Shown: in pieces, positions 17,122 to 25,930 of the stretch
Layout of the letters: each line of letters starts with the position of its first letter
Numbering within the stretch: position 1 is the first letter of the stretch
Assembly (NCBI RefSeq): GCF_002217925.1
Contig: NZ_BCMF01000004.1
Location: 62,001 to 126,000 of the forward strand
Direction: 5' to 3'
DNA: 64,000 bases
Source: Secundilactobacillus mixtipabuli
GTDB lineage: Bacteria > Bacillota > Bacilli > Lactobacillales > Lactobacillaceae
The notes under the pieces: generated by a model
Database searches by the model: none
Told to the model about the DNA's origin: nothing
The model's input: only the letters and a program-made list of their open reading frames with translations
Made by a program: the position numbers and the translations under genes

Positions 17122-17829
17122 ATGCATGGATTTATAGGGGAGTTTTTTGGAACCGCTATCTTGATTATCTTTGGGACGGGTTCCTGTGCTGCTGTTAACC
17201 TTAAGAAGACATACGCAACAGGGGCTGATTGGACTTATATCAGTCTTTCCTGGGGGATGGCTGTCACAATGGGAGTATACGTTGCTGGTATGCTTGGATC
17301 AGACGGCCATTTAAATCCCGCAGTCACTATTCCATATGCTCTGTTTGGCCTATTTTCATGGCACAATGTTTTGCCTTACCTGTTGGGACAATTTTTGGGG
17401 GCTTTTGTCGGGGCCGTTTTGGTCATGATTCAATTCGGCGCACACTTCAAAGCGACCAAAGATGAGGCATCTGGAAACACAGTCGGCATTTTTGCCACTA
17501 AACCAGCAATTAATTCACCTTTGTTTAACTTTTTTTCTGAAGTGATTGCAACCTTTGCTTTCGTCTTCACCCTACTAAACTTAGGTAATTTTACAACGGG
17601 GCTGAAACCCTTTATCGTGGGTATGCTAATCTTTGTTGTTGGGACTGGTTTAGGTTCAACAACTGGATTCGCCATCAACCCAGCCCGTGACTGGGCACCG
17701 CGGTTCGCATACACTATCATGCCAGTTCCTAATAAGGGCTCTGCACACTGGAGCTACGCCTGGGTGCCGATGTGTGGCCCGCTACTGGGCGGCATCATTG
17801 CAACGGCGATTGAAGTGGCCGTCAAATAG
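17122..17829 (+). CDS. glpF: Glycerol facilitator (aquaglyceroporin)
   Basis: MIP-family channel of 235 residues with six transmembrane helices and two pore half-helices carrying LNPAVT (about residue 63) and INPARDWAPR (about residue 185). The Asp after the second NPAR is the mark of glycerol facilitators as opposed to pure water channels. It lets glycerol, water and in lactobacilli also small organic molecules such as lactic acid cross the membrane. The ATG at 17122 follows AAGGTGGG; an in-frame GTG at 17110 lies in that site. No glpK is adjacent. Confidence 0.93.
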   Translation: MHGFIGEFFGTAILIIFGTGSCAAVNLKKTYATGADWTYISLSWGMAVTMGVYVAGMLGSDGHLNPAVTIPYALFGLFSWHNVLPYLLGQFLGAFVGAVLVMIQFGAHFKATKDEASGNTVGIFATKPAINSPLFNFFSEVIATFAFVFTLLNLGNFTTGLKPFIVGMLIFVVGTGLGSTTGFAINPARDWAPRFAYTIMPVPNKGSAHWSYAWVPMCGPLLGGIIATAIEVAVK

Positions 17830-17857
17830 CCTTTGATCAACTTTTAAACCAGTTCAT

Positions 17858-17899
17858 AAAAAATCTGCTCATCAGTGAATGATTGATGAGCAGATTTTT
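17858..17899. terminator. Bidirectional terminator
   Basis: AAAAAATCTGCTCATCA and its complement flank a 9-base loop between convergent genes. Confidence 0.9.
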
Positions 17900-17916
17900 G
17901 AGTTTGTTTTAATAAA

Positions 17917-18579
17917 TTAACGTGCATTGTATGCTGAAACAAAAGTTTGGACGACTTTGCTGACATCCGAAACGGCCCGATCTCTGATTTGTTTTTGAAC
18001 ATCAGGATTGCTTGGATCCGCTTTAATTTTACCCTGATCAAACTGTGTCTGAATTTGCTGCGTGTAATCAGGAATAACTGCCTTGAGTAACTTAACACTG
18101 GTATAAGTCGTTGCAAAATATTGAGCTGGCGAACTCTTAGTGATGGTTGCTGTGTATGTCTTTCCTTTATAACTCGGCAATAGGCCAGCTTTATACTGGT
18201 TTAATTTAACCCGGTATTTACTATTGCTGTACTTATACACGTCCATCCGATAAGTTGTTTTAGCCAGCTTATCTTTATTCATCAGCCGATAGTAAGTCGT
18301 CAAAGTCCGGCGGTTCTTACTTAACTTATACTTCGTTGGAACCGCATAGTGAACAGCGGGTTGCTTAAAGTCACCAAAGACTAACACGCTCCCTTTTTTA
18401 TTGCCGCTCTTAAACGTTTGCCAGTGGAAAGTATAATCCGCCTGAGAAATTTTAAAATGACCGCTTGGAGTTGAAGAAATTGTATTTGAGGCATGTGCCG
18501 TGGTTGGTTGCTGCGAAGCCACGATTCCCCCAAGTGCTACCGTCAATACAACCAATAATTTTGTCCCAATTTTTTTCAT
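17917..18579 (-). CDS. Secreted protein, unknown function
   Basis: A 220-residue protein with a clear signal peptide (MKKIGTKLLVVLTVALGG, cleavage near TAHAS). The mature part is rich in Lys, Tyr, Ser and Thr with beta-type alternation (DYTFHWQTFKSGNKKGSVLV) and a helical C-terminus. It has no LPxTG or lipobox, so it is either released or wall-associated by charge. I know no named family. The ATG at 18579 follows GGGGGAAG; an earlier in-frame start at 18612 would put the signal peptide inside the protein. Confidence 0.78.
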   Translation of the reverse strand: MKKIGTKLLVVLTVALGGIVASQQPTTAHASNTISSTPSGHFKISQADYTFHWQTFKSGNKKGSVLVFGDFKQPAVHYAVPTKYKLSKNRRTLTTYYRLMNKDKLAKTTYRMDVYKYSNSKYRVKLNQYKAGLLPSYKGKTYTATITKSSPAQYFATTYTSVKLLKAVIPDYTQQIQTQFDQGKIKADPSNPDVQKQIRDRAVSDVSKVVQTFVSAYNAR

Positions 18580-18675
18580 TGTAACGCTTCCCCCTTCGAA
18601 AAAAACAATCACATCATAAGAATAATATCATTCAAAACGTTACAATACAATTGCTAACCCCTACTATACCAAAAG

Positions 18676-18748
18676 TGGATCCAAACGGACTTGAACCGTC
18701 GACCTCCTACATGCGAAGCAGGCGCTCTCCCAACTGAGCTATGGACCC
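18676..18748 (-). tRNA. tRNA-Ala (anticodon CGC)
   Basis: The minus strand folds as a full cloverleaf: 7-bp acceptor GGGTCCA/TGGATCC, D arm AGCTCAGTTGGGAGAGC, anticodon stem CCTGC/GTAGG with loop TTCGCAT (anticodon CGC, reading GCG) and T arm with TTCAAGT. The discriminator base is A and no CCA is encoded. It is a lone tRNA, not part of an rRNA operon. Confidence 0.93.
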
Positions 18749-18757
18749 AATATCACT

Positions 18758-18787
18758 AAAAAAAGACTACCACTAATTTGGCAGTCT
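18758..18787 (-). terminator. Terminator of the FLP gene
   Basis: On the minus strand AGACTGCCA / TGGTAGTCT arms with a T7 run follow the regulator gene and lie directly before the tRNA. Confidence 0.75.
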
Positions 18788-18813
18788 GTTAAATCGTTAA
18801 TTCACCTCATTAA

Positions 18814-19494
18814 TCAATTTTCCACCATCATTAGGCCATCCACATCATTCAGCTTGATGTGGTTACGTCCCCGCTGTGAAATCAATCCTGAAGTTGAAAA
18901 CTGTTTTAATTTACGGCTGATTGTCTCAGGAGAAGTACCAAGATACAGCGCTAAATCCTTTTTCTGCAAGGGTAGGTCAAAATCATTCGTTTCGAGCTCA
19001 GAACTGGTCTCAACCAAATAGTTTGCTAACCGCTCACCGACGCTAGTTGTTAAGGTTGCAGCGGCTTGGGCTTCAAGGTCAGCAACCCGTTTGCCTAACG
19101 CGTTGAGCATGTTAATTGCAACGGCCGGTGACTGTTTGATCAGCTTTTGAAAATCGTCTCGGGTAATCAAGCAAATTTGTGTATCGGTCAACGCTTCCGC
19201 ACTGGTCTGCCGTTCTGTATCCTCAAACAAAACGGATTCACCATCAAAATCACCGGTTTGAAGCAACCGGATCAACTGTTCGCGGCCATTCGCCGAACTC
19301 TGTGTCACTTTAACTTGGCCATGAGCCATAATAATAAGTGAATCCGCATGGTCGCCCGCCATGAAGACAAATTCGCCCTTTTTAACGTGCCGGTCCTGAA
19401 CCAAACTAGCCACAGCAGTAATCGTATCATCATCTAGCTGTTGAAAAATGGGAACTAATTTGACGCAGGCAATTGCATCGTGATTTTCTTGCAT
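18814..19494 (-). CDS. flp: Crp/Fnr-family regulator, FLP type
   Basis: A 226-residue transcription factor: cyclic-nucleotide-binding-like beta barrel (about 15-130), dimer helix, then a Crp-type HTH (about 170-215) with LALYLGTSPETISRKLKQF as recognition region. It has exactly two cysteines, C10 and C108, the same layout as the two cysteines that form a redox-sensing disulphide in Lactobacillus casei FLP; there is no FNR-type Fe-S cluster. GGAGG precedes the ATG. A CTTGA-N6-TCAAG palindrome centred near -41.5 of its own promoter suggests auto-activation. Confidence 0.88.
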   Translation of the reverse strand: MQENHDAIACVKLVPIFQQLDDDTITAVASLVQDRHVKKGEFVFMAGDHADSLIIMAHGQVKVTQSSANGREQLIRLLQTGDFDGESVLFEDTERQTSAEALTDTQICLITRDDFQKLIKQSPAVAINMLNALGKRVADLEAQAAATLTTSVGERLANYLVETSSELETNDFDLPLQKKDLALYLGTSPETISRKLKQFSTSGLISQRGRNHIKLNDVDGLMMVEN

Positions 19495-19540
19495 AACGTT
19501 AACCTCCAGTCAAGATAACTTCCATCACTATTCTAACCTG

Positions 19541-19584
19541 ATTATACCAAACAGGACAATCATTTAACTTGACGTAAATCAAGT
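19541..19584 (-). promoter_or_regulatory. flp promoter with an FNR-like operator
   Basis: The minus strand has TATAAT at 19541-19546. The 18-bp site ACTTGACGTAAATCAAGT lies at 19567-19584, with CTTGA/TCAAG half-sites like FNR/FLP boxes. With +1 at about 19534, its centre falls at about -41.5, the class II activator position. There is no recognisable -35, which fits an activator-dependent promoter. The site could instead or also serve the divergent gene at 19729. Confidence 0.65.
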
Positions 19585-19728
19585 GAGCACCTTTCTATTA
19601 ACTGGTCGTAGAAATCCGCTACTTTTGGCAAAGATTGTCGCTTTTCAGAAATTATCGCTACTTATAATAGCCTGCACGTTGAATTTTAGGCTTAGAAAGT
19701 TTTAAAATGAAAATGGAGGTGAATCGTC

Positions 19729-20067
19729 TTGAAAAAATCTGAGAGAGCGCTCAAAGAGAGTGTCATTATCGACATGAACGATTTTTTACTGGAATACGGT
19801 GCCAAAAAATTAGGTAATCGTGATGATCTTGCAGAGGTCATCTATAACGCTGCAAAAAAGGATGCTAAAGGCTTAGACACACTGTTTAAAGATAACGGCG
19901 AATGCCGTGAACGGGTCTACAAAGCCGTCGGTGAAGGCTTCCTAGCTGACCACGAGGCTGGCGTTTCAAAGGAACAGCTAGATAAAGAAGCTGATTCACT
20001 GGTTCTTGAAGCAATCAGTTACCTTGGTAAACATGAAAAACAAATGGATGACTGGAAATTCAACTAA
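19729..20067 (+). CDS. Hypothetical helical protein, 112 aa
   Basis: A soluble, acidic, all-helical protein with no signal or membrane segment (ESVIIDMNDFLLEYGAKKLG...). Start is TTG at 19729, 7 bases after GGAGGTG. It faces the FLP regulator gene and shares the intergenic region holding the FNR-like box, so redox control is possible. Family unknown. Confidence 0.75.
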   Translation: MKKSERALKESVIIDMNDFLLEYGAKKLGNRDDLAEVIYNAAKKDAKGLDTLFKDNGECRERVYKAVGEGFLADHEAGVSKEQLDKEADSLVLEAISYLGKHEKQMDDWKFN

Positions 20068-20094
20068 GTCATTTTACTTACTCAACAAATCAAT

Positions 20095-20133
20095 AAAGGC
20101 TAGTTTCCCGAATTTGGAAAACTAGCCTTTTTG
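20095..20133. terminator. Bidirectional terminator
   Basis: AAAGGCTAGTTTCC-type arms with T-run between convergent genes. Confidence 0.88.
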
Positions 20134-20141
20134 TTTTTGAT

Positions 20142-20531
20142 TTATTTAACGACAATATCGTAATGACCGCCGTAAGTTCCACGATCATGAACAACACCCA
20201 TGCCTAATGGTGTCTTGATTTTAGTCCCAAACTTTTTGTTGTTGGCTAAAATTAAATAACCGTTTTTATCGTGGCCATTCAATGTATAGGTACCATCTGA
20301 AGTGTACGCACCCATCCCATAGACATGGGAACCGTTTGGTGAGTAATACGTAAAGACACGGTGATGATAATGAACGCGTCCCATTCGTTTAAAAACTGAA
20401 ACGCTCATAATGGCGTCAGCTTTTGGATTATATTTTGATTTTTCAGAAGCGTTCGCTCCGGTCAAACCAGCAGCGCCCGCCAACATTAATACGGTGAGTA
20501 ATAGAGTTGTGATCCAAGTTTTAAATGACAA
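20142..20531 (-). CDS. Secreted 3D-domain/RlpA-like protein (putative)
   Basis: A signal peptide (TWITTLLLTVLMLAGAAG) is followed by about 100 residues. The second half (GMGAYTSDGTYTLNGHD, then KIKTPLGMGVVHDRGTYGG and HYDIV) matches the layout of 3D domains: a small double-psi barrel with acidic catalytic residues, as in lytic-transglycosylase-like wall proteins. It is short at 129 residues. The start is TTG at 20531, 8 bases after GGAG; no ATG is available. Wall association is inferred, and the fold call is by motif only. Confidence 0.6.
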   Translation of the reverse strand: MSFKTWITTLLLTVLMLAGAAGLTGANASEKSKYNPKADAIMSVSVFKRMGRVHYHHRVFTYYSPNGSHVYGMGAYTSDGTYTLNGHDKNGYLILANNKKFGTKIKTPLGMGVVHDRGTYGGHYDIVVK

Positions 20532-20663
20532 GTTAAATTCTCCTCAAATTCCTAATTCGTTCTGAAGCAACACGAATCAGTATAATCAAAGAAAATTACG
20601 TAGGTATCTCAGCCAAGTTAAAATTTGTCAGTTTTTTGACACAATTGTCATAAAGCTGTTACA

Positions 20664-20873
20664 TCACTCATACATTTTTTTAAACAATGCGGCTCGTAAA
20701 TCGCTCCCAATGATTTCCAAAACGACCTTAATCAGTTGATCAGGCATGTAGCCGGTCACATCTAACTGGGCCTCATGGCCATTGACATGGGTAATAATCG
20801 TCCCTTCGGAAACCAGTTCAACGTTATATTTTGCCAGTAATGGTTTTAAAGTTACTAATTCTGTCTCAGTCAT
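20664..20873 (-). CDS. Hypothetical protein, 69 aa
   Basis: A small acidic cytoplasmic protein (LVTLKPLLAKYNVELVSEGT...) with a GGGGG ribosome site. It ends 70 bases before nothing recognisable and lies downstream of pyrC on the opposite side of a short gap; it has no known family for me. Confidence 0.65.
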   Translation of the reverse strand: MTETELVTLKPLLAKYNVELVSEGTIITHVNGHEAQLDVTGYMPDQLIKVVLEIIGSDLRAALFKKMYE

Positions 20874-20944
20874 GTTGCTGCCCCCATTCTTTTTAACTTC
20901 TATTATAATGATTGGGGGTCAGCCAAAGCAATCATCATTAACGA

Positions 20945-22225
20945 CTACCGTTTGTTAACGTACGCGTCCTGACCTGAAACGACAGTTCGGATCGTCTTAC
21001 CCACAACTTGTTCACCAATAAACGGTGAATTATGCCCCTTGGATAGAAAATCCGTCGCCTTAATTTTATAAGGCGTGGTTAAATCAAACAAGGTAATATC
21101 CGCTGGCTTACCCTCGGCCAACTTACCGGCATTTAACCCAAAAAGCTTTGCCGGCTGAACGGCCAGCCAATTAATTAACTGGGCCAAACTGAATACGCCG
21201 GTTTTGACAAATTGGGTATAAAGCATGGCAAAAGCAGTTTCACTGCCCGTAATGCCGAAGGGCGCTTTGAGCATCGATTGCGCCTTTTCCGCATCCGTAT
21301 GCGGTGCATGGTCGGTCGCAATCAAGTCAATCGTCCCATCTAATAAACCAGCGATCAGTGCCTGCCGATCCTGTTCACTGCCCAATGGCGGATTCATCTT
21401 CAGCATGGCATTATCTCTGTTTATCGCTTCATCACTCAGTAACAAATGGTGCGGCGAGACTTCGCAGGTCACGTGGACTCCCGCTGCCTTTGCTGCTCGA
21501 ATAACCTGTACAGTAGCAGCAGAAGAAACGTGACAAACGTGGTAGTGTACGCCCGTTGCCGCAGCTAACACAACATCCCGGGCAACTTGAGCCGTTTCAG
21601 AAACGCTAGGAATCCCTGGTAATCCTAAACGCTTAGAAACATCGCCTTCATGCATGACCCCACCATATGTCAAACTATCGTCTTCTGCATGTGCAACCAC
21701 TGCCAGCTTTAATTTTGCAGCTTGCTTCATGGCTTGATACATGGTTCCTGCTGTCTGAACACCGTTGCCGTCATTACTAAAAGCAAAGGCACCTGCTGCT
21801 TTTAAGCCGGCCATGTCCACTAACTCATCGCCGCCACGGTCAGTGGTGATGGTCGCATACTGCACCACGTGAACCGCACCGTCGCGCTGATTCAAAGCCA
21901 GCATGTTCTTCAGCCGTTCAGGTGTATCCGGTGCTGGGATCACGTTGGGCATCGCTGCAATAGTGGTATAGCCACCATGGGCAGCTGCCAAGCTTCCCAT
22001 TCTAACCGTTTCTTTATCGGTTTGTCCAGGCTCACGTAAATGGACGTGCAGATCCACCAATCCTGGGCTAACAAATAAGCCTTGAGCGTCAATAATCTGA
22101 TCCACTGGCACGTTTGCAGTCAAGTGCTCTCCGATTTTTTCAATCTTATCATCAGCAATTAAAATATCTCTGACCTGGAGATGACCGTCTACTAGGCACT
22201 GACCATTTTTAATTAATCGTCTCAT
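20945..22225 (-). CDS. pyrC: Dihydroorotase
   Basis: PyrC closes carbamoyl aspartate to dihydroorotate, step three of UMP synthesis. The 426-residue protein has the zinc-binding DLHVHLREPGQ near residue 58, further metal ligands in AHAED and CHVSS, and catalytic DHAPH near residue 305. This is the longer type I enzyme of Gram-positive bacteria. It starts 2 bases after the pyrB stop, so the two genes are coupled. Confidence 0.96.
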   Translation of the reverse strand: MRRLIKNGQCLVDGHLQVRDILIADDKIEKIGEHLTANVPVDQIIDAQGLFVSPGLVDLHVHLREPGQTDKETVRMGSLAAAHGGYTTIAAMPNVIPAPDTPERLKNMLALNQRDGAVHVVQYATITTDRGGDELVDMAGLKAAGAFAFSNDGNGVQTAGTMYQAMKQAAKLKLAVVAHAEDDSLTYGGVMHEGDVSKRLGLPGIPSVSETAQVARDVVLAAATGVHYHVCHVSSAATVQVIRAAKAAGVHVTCEVSPHHLLLSDEAINRDNAMLKMNPPLGSEQDRQALIAGLLDGTIDLIATDHAPHTDAEKAQSMLKAPFGITGSETAFAMLYTQFVKTGVFSLAQLINWLAVQPAKLFGLNAGKLAEGKPADITLFDLTTPYKIKATDFLSKGHNSPFIGEQVVGKTIRTVVSGQDAYVNKR

Positions 22226-22227
22226 GA

Positions 22228-23172
22228 TTAGTCTTCTTCCACCAGTCCTTGGTACCGCAGCAAACTCGTCATGATGGCCATGCGCACGTAAACCCCATTA
22301 GCCATTTGCTGGAAAATTCGTGAACTGTCGCATTCCACTAGTTCATCTGCAATTTCCACCCCGCGATTGACTGGCGCTGGATGCATGATAATGGCGTGGT
22401 CTTGCATCCGTGCTTTACGAGCTGGTGTCAGCCCGTATTCCGCGTTGTATTTGACTGCAGTGAAATCTTTGTTTTCCGCAGCATCAAGCCGTTCATGCTG
22501 AACTCGCAGAAACATCATCACATCCATTTGATCAACTAAATCGTCTACAGGCAACCAAGTACCGTAAGCGTCGAAACGTTGGTCAAACCACTTCTTGGGG
22601 CCGCCGAAGAAGACTTCAGCACCAAGCTTATTTAGGACTTCCATGTTTGATCGGGCCACTCGTGAATGGGCCAAATCTCCGATGATAGCAACTTTTAAGC
22701 CTTCAAACGAGCCGAACTCTTCATAAATCGTCATCATATCAAGCAGTGATTGTGACGGGTGTTCACCGGAACCATCACCGCCGTTAGCGATGCCTAAATG
22801 AATGTTACGATCGTTCACTAAGTCGTTGTAATATTCGTTGTGCCGATCACGAATGGCAACCACATCTACCCCGATTGCCTGCAAGGTCTTCACCGTATCA
22901 GCCATACTTTCACCCTTTTTCACTGAGCTGACTGAGGGATTAAAGTCGACAACCTGCAATCCGAGTTTACGTTCAGCCATTTCAAAACTGGTGTGAGTCC
23001 GAGTACTATTTTCAAAAAAGAGGTTGGCAGCGTAAACCGGTCGTGTTAAATGAATCTGCTTGCCGGCTTTAAACGCCTGTGCTTCTTTAATAAACGCCAT
23101 CACTTCATCGGCTTCTAAATCTTTCATACTGAGTACGTTTGCGTAACTTAACGGCTTGGTGGTTTCAATCAT
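22228..23172 (-). CDS. pyrB: Aspartate carbamoyltransferase, catalytic chain
   Basis: PyrB makes carbamoyl aspartate from carbamoyl phosphate and aspartate. The 314 residues include the carbamoyl-phosphate loop [24 protein letters not shown] and [12 protein letters not shown]. No regulatory PyrI is present, as usual in Gram-positives. AGGAGG lies before the ATG, just after a second leader hairpin, so expression depends on read-through of the PyrR attenuator at 23187-23374. Confidence 0.97.
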   Translation of the reverse strand: MIETTKPLSYANVLSMKDLEADEVMAFIKEAQAFKAGKQIHLTRPVYAANLFFENSTRTHTSFEMAERKLGLQVVDFNPSVSSVKKGESMADTVKTLQAIGVDVVAIRDRHNEYYNDLVNDRNIHLGIANGGDGSGEHPSQSLLDMMTIYEEFGSFEGLKVAIIGDLAHSRVARSNMEVLNKLGAEVFFGGPKKWFDQRFDAYGTWLPVDDLVDQMDVMMFLRVQHERLDAAENKDFTAVKYNAEYGLTPARKARMQDHAIIMHPAPVNRGVEIADELVECDSSRIFQQMANGVYVRMAIMTSLLRYQGLVEED

Positions 23173-23186
23173 AGTTTTTTCCTCCT

Positions 23187-23222
23187 AAAATAAACGCGCC
23201 TTGCCGTGTTTGCAAAGCGCGC
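23187..23222 (-). terminator. Second hairpin with U-run in the pyrB leader
   Basis: On the minus strand CGCGC-T-TTGC pairs with GCAA-G-GCGCG around the loop AAACACG and is followed by TTTATTTT, directly before the pyrB ribosome site. It looks like an additional terminator in the leader. Confidence 0.65.
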
Positions 23223-23281
23223 CTGTTAGGATTAACCTTTGGACGTTTTGCTCTCACGGGAGACAATTAAATCGTCAGACA

Positions 23282-23315
23282 ACAAAAACCTCTCTACCGC
23301 CTGTGGGTAGAGAGG
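23282..23315 (-). terminator. PyrR-controlled attenuator terminator of pyrBC
   Basis: CCTCTCTACC / GGTAGAGAGG arms followed by TTTTTGTTG on the minus strand, downstream of the PyrR loop. Confidence 0.88.
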
Positions 23316-23359
23316 TTCACCAAAATCTAGACTGTTCGCCTAGTTCACCGAGCCTTCTT

Positions 23360-23374
23360 AGCCTCACAGGACTA
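23360..23374 (-). promoter_or_regulatory. PyrR-binding loop in the pyrBC leader
   Basis: The minus strand reads TAGTCCTGTGAGGCT, a near-perfect PyrR site (AGTCCNGNGAGGCT). UMP-bound PyrR should favour the downstream terminator. Confidence 0.9.
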
Positions 23375-23398
23375 TTTGTTAAAGGTTTCATTGCTGTT

Positions 23399-23427
23399 AT
23401 CATACCTTGCTTGCTTGCTCGAGGCAA
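23399..23427 (-). promoter_or_regulatory. pyrBC promoter
   Basis: TTGCCT and TATGAT on the minus strand, 17 bases apart, just upstream of the PyrR leader. Confidence 0.72.
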
Positions 23428-23494
23428 GTATTTTTTTGAACTTTTTTTGAAACCCTTGTTAGACTGCGCCATTAGCCGTTGTCATGGCATAACA

Positions 23495-23503
23495 TGCTAT
23501 AAT
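23495..23503 (+). promoter_or_regulatory. Extended -10 promoter of the helicase operon
   Basis: TGCTATAAT is a perfect extended -10 about 35 bases before the helicase ATG. No strong -35 is needed with this element. Confidence 0.6.
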
Positions 23504-23536
23504 GGATTTCAGCTATGAACAAAGAGGAACGAAAAA

Positions 23537-25930
23537 ATGACAATCACCAAATTAGGAATCCGCGAACTGATTGAATTCACACTGCGCTCTGGCGATCTTA
23601 ACGCCAGTATGAACAGTATGAACACCGCGCTGGAAGGTGCCAGAATTCACCGTATGCTGCAAAAATCCCGCGGAACCCATTATCAAAAGGAATATAGTCT
23701 GGAACGCGAAGTTGAACTGGCAGGCAAGCCATACTTAATTCACGGCCGTGCCGATGGCGTGATCTTAAATGGTGATGATCCGCTGATTGAAGAAATCAAA
23801 ACATCGGATGCTGCTTTTGAAGATCTCACCGAAAACACGCTCACCCTGTACTGGGGCCAGGCCAAAATGTATGCGTACATTTTGATGTCTGATGAAGATT
23901 TGACCCAGCTAACGCTGCAATTAACTTACTACCGGCGTACCACTGAAGAAGTTACCACTAAGAAACAGACTTACACCTTAGCGGAAGCAACCGAATTTTT
24001 TAATTCAGTTACAGCAGAGTACGAAACTTGGCTGAAACTGCAAACTGAATTACGTCAATCCCGAAATAAGTCTATTAAGAACCTCGCCTTTCCTTTTGAC
24101 CACTACCGTGCGGGTCAACGAGAGCTGGCCGTTTCGGTCTACAAGGCTTTACGGCTGAAAAAACAGCTGTTCATTGAAGCTCCCACTGGTACTGGCAAGA
24201 CCATCTCAACCGTTTTCCCCTGCATTAAAGCCATGGGTGAAAATCAGATTCAGCGACTGTTTTACTTAACTGCCAAACAGAGCACCCGCCGCGTTGCTGA
24301 ACAAGCCTTAAGCTTAATGGGCCAGCAAGGGCTGAACCTTCGCAGCATTACGTTAACGGCAAAGGATACGATTACTTTCCCAGAAGAAGCCGATTTGGCG
24401 CCGGAAGATAACCCCTTTATGGTCGGTTATTATGACCGCTTAAAGCCGGGTTTAAAAGATATTTTAACTAACGAAACCGCCATTACCCGAGAAACTGTCG
24501 AAGCATACGCCCGCAAACATCAGCTGGATCCCTTCGAATTTTCGTTGGATATCAGCTTATTTTGTGACGTGATTATTTGCGATTATAACTATCTGTTTGA
24601 TCCGCAAGTCTACCTGCAGCGGTTCTTTGCGGTTGATCATGACGATGATAACTTCTTCCTGGTAGATGAAGCGCATAATTTGGTTAGCCGTTCGCGCGAT
24701 ATGTATTCAACGGAACTATCGTTAGCACCGCTGACTGACTTGATTGCTGCCACTAAAAACGCGCCTGAATGCACACCTGCGCTATTGAGAGCTTTCCGCG
24801 CCATGCGCCGAGCGTTTTTCAAAGTTGCCGGCCCACTGATTGACAGCGAGGAAGTGGAAAGTGTTTTTAATGAACCAGCAATCAACTTTAATCAAGCCGT
24901 CACCAAATTAAGTGACCATATCAGCGATTGGCTTGGTGATGAAAAAAGGCCGCAAAACGACTTTACCAAGGCCGTTCTCGACTACTATTTTACCTGCCTT
25001 AGCTACCTCAAAATCGCGGATTATTATGACGAAACCTACCGGACAAAAATTAACTTGGGTGACGACCATGATCGCGAAATCACTTTTAAACAGGTCTGCC
25101 TAGATCCCAGCGCCTTTTTACGTGACTGTCTGGATAAAGGCCGCGGTGCCGTTTTATTTTCAGCGACCTTGTCACCGCTAGCCTATTATCAACGCGTCCT
25201 GGGTGGCAATGAAGATAGCCTTTGTTATCAATTACCATCACCGTTTCCACCAAAACATCAAAGCATTTTGATCACCGACTATATCAGCACGACTTACCGA
25301 AATCGGGAGGCCAATTTGGCCAAAATTATTACGGGGATCAAAACGATGGTCAACGGTAAAACGGGTAATTATCTGGTCTTTTTACCGTCTTACAGTTTTT
25401 TAAGTACCGTCAGTCTAGCCTTTACCACGGCTTACCCCAACGTTAAAACCGTCACGCAAAGTCCCAGTATGAGTGAAACTGCGCGAACCGATTTTTTAGC
25501 TGCCTTCACACCGAATCCCAGCGCTTCACTAGTGGGTTTCGCGATTCTCGGCGGTTTATTTTCCGAAGGGATCGATTTAACCGCTAATCGACTGATTGGC
25601 GTGGCAATCGTGAGTGTCGGCTTACCCGGTATCAGTACGGAAAACAACCTTTTGCGTGACTACTTTGATTCACAAGATGAGCCGGGCTTTGAATATGCCT
25701 ACCAGTTGCCGGGACTAAATCACGTTTTTCAGGCAGCTGGCCGTTTGATTCGCAGCGCCTCAGACCAAGGAATCATTCTCCTGATGGACCAACGATTTGC
25801 CAGTCAGCGTTACCTGCGTTACTTTCCACCGCACTGGCAATATCACCGGATCGTCCACAGTGCGGCGGAACTAGCTCCCACCATTGAACATTTTTGGGAA
25901 ATGACTGATAAGGAGACGAACAAGTCGTGA
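23537..25930 (+). CDS. PD-(D/E)XK nuclease fused to an XPD/DinG-like helicase
   Basis: A 797-residue protein. Residues about 30-175 form a RecB/Cas4-like nuclease module with D73 in GRADGV and E86-x-K88 in EEIKT. The rest is an SF2 helicase: Walker A APTGTGKT (215-222), DEAH box (377-380), and C-terminal motif VI QAAGRLIRSASDQG. In XPD/DinG relatives four cysteines between Walker A and the DEAH box hold a 4Fe-4S cluster. Here the corresponding stretch (KDTITFPEEADLAPEDNPF... to LDPFEFSLDIS) has none of them. Likely role is DNA repair or processing. Its stop overlaps the next gene's GTG start, beginning a three-gene overlapping cassette. Confidence 0.87.
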   Translation: MTITKLGIRELIEFTLRSGDLNASMNSMNTALEGARIHRMLQKSRGTHYQKEYSLEREVELAGKPYLIHGRADGVILNGDDPLIEEIKTSDAAFEDLTENTLTLYWGQAKMYAYILMSDEDLTQLTLQLTYYRRTTEEVTTKKQTYTLAEATEFFNSVTAEYETWLKLQTELRQSRNKSIKNLAFPFDHYRAGQRELAVSVYKALRLKKQLFIEAPTGTGKTISTVFPCIKAMGENQIQRLFYLTAKQSTRRVAEQALSLMGQQGLNLRSITLTAKDTITFPEEADLAPEDNPFMVGYYDRLKPGLKDILTNETAITRETVEAYARKHQLDPFEFSLDISLFCDVIICDYNYLFDPQVYLQRFFAVDHDDDNFFLVDEAHNLVSRSRDMYSTELSLAPLTDLIAATKNAPECTPALLRAFRAMRRAFFKVAGPLIDSEEVESVFNEPAINFNQAVTKLSDHISDWLGDEKRPQNDFTKAVLDYYFTCLSYLKIADYYDETYRTKINLGDDHDREITFKQVCLDPSAFLRDCLDKGRGAVLFSATLSPLAYYQRVLGGNEDSLCYQLPSPFPPKHQSILITDYISTTYRNREANLAKIITGIKTMVNGKTGNYLVFLPSYSFLSTVSLAFTTAYPNVKTVTQSPSMSETARTDFLAAFTPNPSASLVGFAILGGLFSEGIDLTANRLIGVAIVSVGLPGISTENNLLRDYFDSQDEPGFEYAYQLPGLNHVFQAAGRLIRSASDQGIILLMDQRFASQRYLRYFPPHWQYHRIVHSAAELAPTIEHFWEMTDKETNKS

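Noticed and set aside
23314-23390. 24-codon leader peptide inside the pyrBC leader
   Set aside because: An ATG frame exists but has no ribosome site, and PyrR attenuation explains the leader.
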